Assembly (NCBI RefSeq): GCF_001625305.1
Contig: NW_017804353.1
Location: forward strand, 5,871,673-5,935,672
From: Branchiostoma belcheri
Taxonomy: Eukaryota; Chordata; Leptocardii; Amphioxiformes; Branchiostomatidae
DNA length: 64,000 nucleotides
Direction: 5' to 3'
This document shows, one piece after another, positions 12,501 through 24,500 of this stretch. Within the stretch, counting starts at the first letter, position 1. The number at the start of each line of letters is the position of its first letter. The translations under genes were made by a program, and so were the position numbers. The notes under the pieces are model-generated. The model did not search any database. It was not told where the DNA came from and saw nothing but the letters and a program-made list of their open reading frames with translations.

Positions 12501-15500
12501 TTTTTGCAGTCACTTCTAAAGCGCGAACTTACTCCATAGTCACTTCTGTGCCGTGAATTACATGTACCGTGAACAAATAATTCGCCAACTTTCTTTTTTT
12601 CTTTTTTTTTTGCACCTGCTGCTACCACGAACATATAGTTCTGCAAACATTTTTATTTTTCTCAGACCAAGAACTTTTGCTACCATGAACATTAAGTGAA
12701 TTACAGTGTTACAGTCAAACCTGTACAAGTGACGACAACCTGTACACAATGACCGTCCCTTAGATCATTTTCAGAAGATTAATGTAACAAAATACAGCAA
12801 CCTTTGGACACTCTCCATAACATCTACAATGTATTACATGAAAAAGAAAAGAAAAGAAAAGAAGATAGAATATGGAAAGCTTGTTACTCTATCAAACCAA
12901 AGCCGGCCTAATATCAAAACAAGCTTGTCTACTCTATCAAAAAAACAATCACACATTTGTTACATTTAACTACACAATGGTAACTACAATCTAATGAATG
13001 CTACTTGTAATGGAGTCACACATACAAGTACATGTCAGGAAATTTAAGTCTACATGTACATGTAAAAGCATACTACATGTTAAGCCTGTAAAAATGACAG
13101 TTGGAAGACATTTTATACATCAGAGAGGTGAGTAAGAAAAGGGCTTTGCAAAAAGCAGACTGGACAAAGTATAGAACCAGACATACAGGCAGTGTGCATA
13201 TTGCGAAATACATGTAGCTGCAGTTAGAGATGACAGCACAACATCAAAGGGGAACACTTGAGGAATACAGCTTCTCTCCTCTCTCTTCTATCAACCAGTA
13301 GCTTGTTTCACACTATGTAATGTGTCTGTGTCCGCGTTTCAGCCTTGTACGTGTATGTAGCTACGTATACATACACGTGCTATATGGCTATGGCTACCAT
13401 CAGTATTGCAATTATGGATACATTGTACCATCAGTACTGTATCAGTACTCCTTCAGCTACCATCAGTTCTGTTATGGCTACATTTTGTACATGTACCATC
13501 AGTACTGCTACTGCTACCATCAGTTCTGTTAATGTTATGGCTACCATCAGTACAGCTAAGGCTACATTTGTACCATCAGTACAGCTATAGCTAGGGCTAT
13601 AGCATCTGTACTGTTATGTTAGGGGTTACCTGGTAGGACTCAGCGGTGGAGGCAAGTTCCTGCGTGAACGGCGTGGCAAGAGAGAAGGCACAGCAACAAT
13701 GTTGGAGCATTGGAGCTCATGCATTACAACACATGCACATGCAATGACATAGAGGTGGGGATAGCAAGAAGCACTTTGTTGACTGTGTTTCCTAGTTACA
13801 GTAATTGATGGAATTTACACTACTGGGGTTCCCTACTTGTAATGAGTACGAACTACCAGGTGTGAAAATTATTTTTTAAGGTACTACTACATACATTGTA
13901 TATTTAAGGATCTGGTCTTCATTTATTTCATTCAACACAGACGGGAGTGAGTTAAAACAAATTATGCACCTGGAATACTAGGCTGGTTGCTTGATGCATT
14001 ATTATTCAAAAAGCAAAGAAGAAAATCTTACAGCAACTAATTTTGAGCTACAACTTTTAGCAGCAACATATGCATTCAGGGTGATAAAAATAACAGTTAC
14101 TGTATCAACTCCTGCATACACTAAGACATTCAAGGAAGTCAATATTAAATAGTTAACACTTCCAGCTTGAGCAAGAACTAAAAAGGTACACAATTGGATT
14201 GGGAGAAAAAAATTTAGAGGGAAGAGAAGACATTGCACGACACGGTGGGAGGGTTTACCTGGTTGGACTTGGAGGAGGTTGCAGTCCTCTGGAAAGGGCA
14301 GAGGAAGCGGAAACACACAACAGTTTATCAAGCAGAACACACGGAGCATGGTTAACAACATCAGCACTGGGAGGTACACAGGTTTGGTTTACAGTTGTAT
14401 CTTTTTTTTTGGTTTGAAAGTTTGAAAGTTAAGCTGAATCTTTTGCACAAGTTTTTCTAAAATTGACCTACATGTACTGTACACAGACCTACACTTAATA
14501 TTGCATTTGAAGACAATGAGGGAGGATGGCAACATTTGAACTGACAACTTTATCATCTGATGGTTAAATGGAAGAAGTGTATCAAGGCAGATAATACTGA
14601 AAACTACCTGTAGTTTAGTAGTAATTGTAATACTATGCCTAGCACTGGCAAATGGGAAAGTTACAATAAAAAAAAGAGGAAAGAAACAGCAGAAAGTGTT
14701 GTAAAACTTGTATGATGTTGTGTTACTTCTAAACAGGGATGTAAGTAAAGGTTGTTAATTAGAAGTGATACAGGACTATCACATGTCACCTGCAAAAAAC
14801 TTTGGCCAAGCAAGTAGCAAACCAACTAGACAACCAGGCAATATCAAACTCAATGGCACAGAAGATCCAGTATATACAGTGAGTGAAAATGTGGAGTGTG
14901 CAGCAGTGTTGTTACCTGTTCTGTGATGGGCTGGGTGGAGGGAGCCAGGAGTCACTGTCGACGGGAGGCGGGCAGGGTGTGGAGACGGTGGTCATGTTGA
15001 TGTCCCCGATGATCTTCAGGGCCTCCTTCAGGGAGTGGTACATGCGCAGCATCTCCTCCCTTCTCTGGGCCTCCGACGCTGACTCCTCCATCATGGACGC
15101 CTGGGAAAGGACAGAGTCGAAAAATTAAAAAAGAAACTAGAAAGGTAACATTAGCAAAGCGAATGCATAATGTTAAGCTTCGCATATGGTCTGCTCTGTT
15201 AATTCTTACTCAAACACATTCATACAAATGGTGACAGGAGTCTAAATCCCTCCTGCTATAAAACTGCAACATTATGTAACCCAACACCAGTTACCATGGT
15301 GACAGACGTCTGGTTCTGGTCATTGACCTTTTTGTGTTTGGAACGGAAGAAGAAACAGAGCAAAGTAAACACATATTAATCAGAGATTTTAGACTTCTGG
15401 GAATTCTTTTGTGAGTTTTCAAAATATAATTGGAACTGTGGAGGGGATTGTAATGTGAATTCCTACACTCGCTCAAGGTGTTTGGGAATGCTCCTGATCT

Positions 15501-18500
15501 GGCTTGGTTTGGCTTGGTTTGGATTGGCTTAGCATATGATCTACATCAGGTTGAATCGAGCTGAACAATTTTATTCTAGTAGGAAAAGGGCCTTAGAAGC
15601 TGGATTGAAGCTGTTCATCGATCCATTTGGCTCGATCCGGACAATTTCATCCCAGTGAGAAAAGTGCCTAAGCCTGGCTGAGATTGACCCCTCACCTGGT
15701 CACCACTAGAGTACAAGTGGGCCAGCATCTCTGATTGGATGAACTCCTTGGTGTCGTTAACGATCATGTGCATGATGGTTTTGGGCACGAGGTCGCGGAT
15801 GGTCTTGGTGATGATGCCCATGTAGGAATCCACCAGGTTACGGATGGTCTCTACCTGACGTTCCAGCTGGGGATCCATGGAGCCAAGGTCTCCCTGGGGC
15901 TGTGGAGAAACACAGGTGTGATACAGTCTCTTCAACATCGTTCTCTGGTTTTTTTTTTTTTTAATGCTAAGCTGGCAGGTGGAATGTGGGATGGCTGTGA
16001 TCATGGAATAATGGAGATGGAAAAAACAGCAGCTTCATATTGTATATGATGTCTAATACATATACTTAGATAATTGTGTACAATGTTTCTGGTCTGTTAA
16101 TTTTGAATGAGCAGATTATGGTGCTGCTTTTGACAGACTGTCAGCAAGCTTAGTATGTTGAGGAGGGACAGTTTATAATACTTCTAAGCAAAAAAAAAGA
16201 CAAATTCAGCAGAATCTTTAGTTTTAGGTACTTTTGTAGCTGTCGAAGTCGCGTCTTATAATATGTCTGCGCAAGAATTTCTATGGGGTTGGGAAAATGA
16301 TTGATTCCTTCAGATCTTAATGGCTTTTTAAAATAAATTATTATAGTTTTCCAATTCTGTCTTTCAGAAACTTGACTGTAGTTTTTCCAAAAATATCAGA
16401 GATTGTGTATGACAGCATAAGACACACATCTACTCACATTGCCCTACAATTGGCAATCCAGCCACCATGAAATGGAGAAACAAAACAACATGGACATGAG
16501 AATAACACCGAAACAAACATCCTCAACAAATAACATGAATACATGTACATGTACAGCTACAACACAGTAAAATATATTTTGTCAACAGTCATGAAAAATA
16601 ATGTTTCAAATAGTTACATGTATGTATACCTACAGGGTACGTTAATACTATGAAAGTTGAAAAATCAGCACCATCAAAAGTCCTCATTTGCAAAGACAAC
16701 AGCACATTGACTGCTGTTCCTCATGCCTGACTTACCCAAAGCAATGCAGGAACAGTATCATTGGGAAAGAAGAGGTAAAAAGGGTGATAAATAGACAATA
16801 CACAGAGGCTTCAACTTCCAAGGCAAGTTGTCAATTCTGAAAGAAAAACCTGAGACAAGCATTATTTTAAGCCACAGACAAGGGTGTAAAAATGAGAAAG
16901 AGATTTTTTAAGGGAGAAATAAGAGTAAAACCTTGGTTGATAATACACACAGGTGGATTGACAAGAGGTAAGAGGAGGTCATGACAAATAGTGGAAAAAA
17001 TAAAACAATGAACATCATTACCAAATACTGCCTGAACTTTCTGTTCCGAAACGAAACGACACTGAAACGAAATTGTGACAGCCGGGTATGACACCTACAT
17101 GTACAATGTATGACCATGACGTCGCATACCAGAAGTACATGTACATGTACAATGTAGGTGGGTCCATTCTGCAAGCAGGGCTGAAGAAGGCAACCTAAAC
17201 TTCTTCATATTGAGCTTTTATGCTTAGTCAACTGAAAATTTAGGCAGTACTTAATTTCGTTCCAGTGTTCAAACACAAAGTTCAGCCAATACTAAATGTA
17301 AACTATCAAATCCCAGACTGGGACTGTGTGCGTGACTTACGCTGGACTCCTCGCTGGTGGTGTCCGTGTTGCGTTCAGGGTACACTCCCGCCCGCAGGAA
17401 CGACGCCTTCCAACTGTCCACCTCGTCCAGCGTCTCCGCTGACAACTCAAGCTGCTTGTAGTCCTTGTATACGTTTCTACACAAGGTTAGGGGAAAAAAA
17501 GTTTACTTAGCATCTTTGTATGATACCCACGCAACAACTGTCATACTTAAAATATACAGTCTGATATACTTGAAGATACATAACGCACAGTGTAGGGATA
17601 CGAAGGGTACATGTAGTCCTAACTTTTGATTTGAAACAAAAACCTCATACTTGCCCAAGCGACCACCTCTAGAGATGTGATCATGAGAGGCCATAGCAAC
17701 AGCTTTTTCTCGGTCCTAATTTTTCCCCCATACACGGGGGGCAATAAGGGACCGTCACTATTTGGGACTGCACATGGCCCGATCTCTACCTATGACGACC
17801 ACATCATTTTCAATTGTGTACAGATAACTAGTTTGCCATTGATTTTGACAGCATGACTGTCCTTGCACAATGTCAAATGGTGCCAGTTGGGCCACTTATA
17901 CTGACGTATCCATGTACAACAGAGATGCACAGTGTACATTGCCTACCTTGACTCCTGGTTGAAGAGTGCGAAAATGTGTCTGCGTGACATCCAGCCCTGC
18001 TCCACGTCTCGGACCCTCAGGCCGTCCAGGGGCAGCATGTACTTCTTATCTTTCTCCTGGGGTTTGGGAGGAAAGATGTCTTAAATTAAGGAAAGATGCT
18101 TGCTCTTCGTTAATGACTATGCTCAGTACAAGGCCAAGTCACTGCTTCTAAGTACTAAACTAAGTTTCCAGAACTGCATGTCTTCAATCTCTTTAATTTA
18201 AGTCAGAAACATGCTTGACTCACTGTGAATCAAAGTAGACATGTATATTTATGCACATTCTTGAAAAATGACCATTATCACGATAGTCACTTTTACCAAT
18301 GCTCGTAATGACAATGAAAACACAAATCTGCTAGACCTTCTACACTGCAAATGATGTTGAGTTCTACAAATTTATTAGTGAGCACAGCATATCCTTAATA
18401 CATATCAGGCTCCCATTCACATATTGACAATGCCCAACACATTCAATCACACTTAGCTGACATTTTAAGTAGATGTAAGATACTGGTGCGAGTTAAAGGT

Positions 18501-21500
18501 AATAGAACTGTGAAACATTTCTTAAAAACCCACCTCCTCATCCTTGAACCAAGAAAGGCTCTCTGCAGTCAGGACGAACCAGTACTCCTTAGAACCACCC
18601 TTCATGATGCTGATGTTGTGGATGGTGAGCCAGCCCTTCCGAATAACCTACAGGTCACAGGTCAGGGGTCATGAGCCATTGGTCATAGTTTGGGGGTCAT
18701 GACCTACAGGTGGTGACCCAAGTCCAAATTCATGTCTAAGTAGATCTGTGCATGATAATTCAAATCTAAGGTTGCCAGTGGCAAATTAAATGTTGTGGCA
18801 TTTTCAACCATTAAATGTACAATTATTTCATTCTGTATATTACATTCCATTCTGTGTATATCAAGTACAGCCTATATACGGCATATATTATGTGATTGAA
18901 ACAATTTTTCTGCAAATCATGTACCAGATTTTGCAGAAGAAATCAATTTTTATCAATAGAGTCACATACATGATTGAGTGCATTGATTCAGAGCAAAAGT
19001 GCAGATAGCATTCATTAAGTAAAAAGCAATTCCTAACTTCATTTAATTTAGAAGAATGGCTGATTTTTAAGAGGGCAAACACTGGGCAATCAATGAAAAA
19101 AAGATCAAAATGCCAATAAAAGTAGGCGAAAGGGAAGAGTGTCAGGGCTGGGAATTATTCCCGAGTCTTCAGCTTGTTGAGCAACAGGTTCCCTCCACCA
19201 AAAAAAAAAAAAACTGACGAAAAGACAACACCACAGACACCAAGTTTGCAGAACTGTTCAAACCTGGTTGCCCACACTCTTGGCCTTTCTTGTTGTCTTG
19301 TCGCTCTTAGCTTGTTGTGCACTGCAAGTGGACAAACGGGATTATTCCTACTCTAGATTCCCTAGATCTACCGTCACACGTGCCACACACACGTTTTTCA
19401 CAATAACACACCTGGTTGCCTAAGTTCTTCGCATTCCTTTTGGTGGTGGATTTGTCAGTGGCCTGAGCACTGGAAGTGGAAATGGCAGAGGAACTGAATA
19501 TATATATCATAAAGCAGCCACCAATATAATATGGAAACAAAACGGGCTCAAAGAAAACAGATGGAAAATTTGTAAGAGAGACTTGAGAGCCAGTGCATAG
19601 GTCAGTAAGCAGTGTTATGTGGCTTCAAACATGTGAGATTGAACTCGAAAAAATAATCTCAAAACAACCCAAAAGTGGAATAAACAGAGGCAGAACACTT
19701 GTTAGCAATCACCCAAGTTAAGGTTTTTTCGGCCAGTAAAAAAGTGAGAAACAAAACTTTTGAGTGGCCAAATTTAGTAGTGCTTACCCACTGCGCCCTG
19801 CTCCTTTAGAAGATGCACTATAAGATAAAGAAACCATCTAAGAAACACCAAAGGACCAGAGTTTTTCCACCAAGCTCCCTACTGTTGTTAGTAAAGTTCA
19901 CCACTGCCAACCTTTCTGTGTTTAATTCATCTGGCTCTACAAGTCTCTAATAAAAAAAGGGGGGACTGCAAAATCCAATCTGTGACCTGACCTGCAAAGT
20001 TCTGCCACTAATACTCAACATATGATTATCAACTTGTATCAGATCATGAACTTTGCAGGTCTGCTAGAAAGGTTGCAAACTGAGCTATAAAGAATGCAAA
20101 AGTCTATCATATCATAATACAATAAGCGGCAAATCACAGGTATGACATTGAAAATATATCTATAAATCAAATAAGGACTGGTACACTACTCACAATTTAG
20201 CAATTAAAAATGAACAGAGACAATTTAAGCATAATGCAACTTTTCTTAGCAGAAAACTACATAAAAGGAAACCAACAAGTACAAATACTTCACAACAATT
20301 CATGCACTTGCAACAATGTGACACATTGAAATAAGAAGTGGTTAGTACAATGTAACATGAAATATGGCATTAATATTTGTGAACAAAATTGCAGCAGCTG
20401 TTAGGGGGATGATACAGTTTGAGGGGACACCGATCGTAAAACTACTGGTATGCAACAATTGCAAAACCGTGCACGTAACTTCAATTTTTTTCAAACAAAA
20501 AATCTGAACGATGCATCCATCTGTGTAAGCCTTCAACAGAGTTAGCTACACTTCCTACAGATTACTTTCAAAGAATGTGGATGAAGGATTGCCAAATCAA
20601 TGCTTTTGTGTTACCTACTTCAAGAGAATTACAATCAATAGCTGACAGTTTTTGTCCGTATAATCACACAAACTCAAAGAGCAGTCTGTTGATTGGCTGA
20701 CACAAGACAGATGCGCAGGGATGGATTTCCAGTTGCTCCAGCCTTGAACCTGAATCCCCACCCAAAACTGGTGGTGTGGGGACTTACCGCTTGCCCTCAG
20801 ACCGGGCTGTGGCTCTAGTATTGGGTATGACATCACAGTGTTACTATGTTTAGTTCTACTGTTATGGTAGGCAGTCATAACATCATGATGTGGAATCATT
20901 GCTACATCACTGCTTAGCCAATGATTTTTGTTTGTTTCTTTGTTTGTTTGCATTCTTTTGAGAAGCTCAAATTGGCCTGCAGGCCAATTTTCATTTACTA
21001 ATAGGTAGTTTTTAATGAAAGTACAAAGATACACTTTTTAGAATAATTACAGCTCTACTTGTTGAATTGTATATATATTTTTTCACTTTTAATATTTACA
21101 AATTACTAATATATTTGTCAACAATTTGGATGAAAAGAATGTGTATTTCAGGCTCCCGTTATAGTGACCTTAAAGGTTGTAGAGCAAAAATTCTATTCAA
21201 CTTTGGCCAGTTTTGTTAAAACACACAATACATATACATATTGGCCCTTTTTCTGTCATTTGTAAGACATTAAAACCACAGAAATCTGATAAGCTAGACA
21301 TTTGACAATGATTTTTCTCATCCAAAAAAAAATGCATTATGACTGCCTGTTTTCCACTACACTGAAGTTAACAATGACCTCTGTTAAATGTGCAACTATG
21401 AGTACAAAACACAGTCAGGTACTGGGGGAACCGAATTCATGTTAATCATGGTTTTCACTACTGTAAAGCATTAATAAGCTTGCTGATCCAACAATTTAGT

Positions 21501-24500
21501 TAGTGAATAAGCCTTGTAGTTTATGTGGCACCTTCTGGGTTACAAAGGAAAAGACTGCTGTTTCTTTTTTTAATGACTGATTGCCAAAAGGAAGGAGCAA
21601 ATTTCCAAGCAGATGTTTCCCTCTGACTTGTTTTATATGCACACTTTTACAGTTTAAAGGCAAACTTTGTTCCAATACAAAAAAAGTAAATATTCTCACC
21701 TATTTGTGTTGGAACAAATTTAAAGTTTTACCTTTAAACATGTAACTACTGACACAGATGAACTTTCATTGACATTTTCACGGTGTTTCCTATGCCTTTT
21801 TCCTATGCCTTTTTCATGCCCTTTTTTCATTGTTTGTTGCACCCCTAAAAAAACACAATTCTTCAAAAAAGAGGTGCAAAAACAAGATACAACCAAACAT
21901 CTGCTTGAAGATCCTGAAAGAACAGCCATTTTGTGTCATTTGTAACCCAGGAGTCTTGCAAAAACAGGTATGCAAATTTGATGGAAGAATACTGCCTGAC
22001 TATGTCTGACTCTGTACCTTCCAAACCAGTCCCGATCTGCCCTGCAACATGCAGCACACCAAGATATTACCGTTAATACATGGACATGCAACACCCAGAA
22101 TGAAAACAAAGCTGACAAAACACTCAAGAAACCCACACAAAAGATGAAATCTACTGTACATGTATACTACACTAAAAACAGCATGCATATGACATCAAAA
22201 AGACAATTGCAACAAGAAAGACAAAAAGCCGAGTCACACATTGGAAGTATTGAGTCACAAAAGAAGAAAGTATGAAGAAAGGACAACCTCCACCATGCAA
22301 GAGGCTTTGCATCTGTGCTGTGTACACATGCTCCCCAAATTTGGCTGGCAAAAACATACAGACACAGCTGTGGCGAGTTTGCATGAAGTTTCTAGCCCCT
22401 AAAGTTGACCCTGCGAAATTTGTTCTCTCATTTCTAACAAGAGAATAAATTCCACAGGTCAATTTTAGAGTAAAACCAAAGGGGGGAAGGCCCAACTAAA
22501 AAAGACTATAATGCCAGTCAGTGCCACCGATAAGAATGCAATCATGATAAGGCAAGCCTCTTACTCGGCGAACCCCACAAAATCCTCGTGGTTGGTGTTG
22601 ATGTACGCGAGATTCACGTCCACGAAGACCACGACCTGTGTGCGGAATAACGGCATCGAGAGTGGGAGAGGGAAGATAGCAGAGCGAACCTAGCAATCGT
22701 AACTAATCATCTTACTTTGCAAAACCGATGAAATCCTCGTGGTTTGTGTTCATGTATGCCAAATTTATCTCCACTAAGTCAATAACCTGTGATGAAAATA
22801 AGAGAAACCTGGTCTGTGAATCGCGAAAACAAAATTTCCTCTGACTTCAAATGAGTAAAATTAATCATAACTGAGAAAAAAGGCAATTAACTGTCTATCG
22901 GTAATCAACTGAATCAATCAATAGTGGAGACAAGATGGTGGTAGATAGATGGTGAACAAAATTTCAGCTTCTAAGAAATTAAATAGTCTTCAAAAGAAGA
23001 TGCATGTAAATGACACACTTTTGAATTAAGCCAAGCATAGTAATTTGCAATTAAATACTTGATTGCTAAATATCACGAAAGTGATTTTACAAAATGTCAT
23101 CTTTTAAAATCATTCTGCCTATACCAAAAATGAGGTATAAATTAAATTATATATATACTGTACAGTATATATTGACAATGTTAGTTAAAATTCAAATATA
23201 CAGTGTAGAACTGACAAAGTTAGTCAAATATACAAAATAACTTGATTGTTATGCTAGTTTAATAAAGAAAACAGAAAATTTGTTCATCATACCTGATCTT
23301 TGGCCCTTTGTTCCCGTTCTCGTATATGTGTGGTCACAATGCGCTCAGTTTCCTCTCGCAGATGGGGATAGCGGCCCATCTGAAATTTGAAAAAAAAAAT
23401 CGTCTTCTAGATCATCATCCTTCGTAATATTCAATCATAATTACTTTGGAAAAAGTCTACCAAGTTGACTACAAAATGGTGCAAGGAAAAAGGTCATGAA
23501 ATCATCAGATGATCCAACCTTTTCTCCACACTGTCTGACGACGTTGTTGAGTTCGTTGATGACCATGTCCACACACTTCAGGGACGGCTCCTTCAGTTTG
23601 GCGATTTGTCGCTTGCAGATGGCTTCAAACGCCATGTCAGGGGTGAACAGGCCCGTTCTGAAAACATGGGGTGGACATCGTGAGCACAGCTTGCAATGCG
23701 GCTTAAAAAATCTGCAGCTCTACAAATCCGATTGTTTCTTCCATATAGGGCCTTATGGAAAATAAATTTCTGGTGTATAAAATGTATTTATGGACGTAGG
23801 ATTTTAACAAAACTCTGTGTTAGTGAATCAAAAGGAATAACAAATGCAAAGATTACAACATTATGTCAGAATATAGAAGCTATTCTATTTCTTCATTAAT
23901 TTATTTACTAAGATTCACCAATTCATCACTATCATCTTTCCAAGATGTCAACCCAGGGACCAGACTGTAAGGTTTGAACACCTCACACTGGGAAGAACCC
24001 CTACTCTTTTCAATAAGCATGGAGTGTCTATGTATAACTCAGTGCACAACTATGGTGTATATGTGTACCCTACCTGACACCGTGGATGTTCTTAATAGCA
24101 TAGCTGATCTCCCTTCTCAGCTCTTTCTCATCGAACTCCATCTGAAGGGGGAAACAAAGGTGCATTTAGACAAAATCTCACAGAAAATGGGAAACACTAT
24201 TCCTAAAGCCAATATATTTCAGATAAAGGATAGTGATCTCGATCCAGTCTTAGCTCCTTGAAGAGCTAATCCCCCACTGGTTGTAACAGGGAAGACAGAT
24301 GCTATGCACAGTGTTTACAGGTTCTTTGCACCAGGGAAATTCCCCTAGCTGTTCTTGACAAGCACAATGAACAGAGGACCATGGCTTAACATCCCGTCCT
24401 AAGGACTACAACCCTTTACTGTACCGCGCATGTCAGGTGAGTGACAACAAACGGGATTCGAACTCCCAACCTCTTAGTCGCACATTCACTATAACAAAGG

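Noticed and set aside
13320..13594. Three overlapping plus-strand frames with YHQYCY/TISTA repeats
   Set aside because: Caused by the degenerate tandem repeat of TACCATCAGTACTG units.
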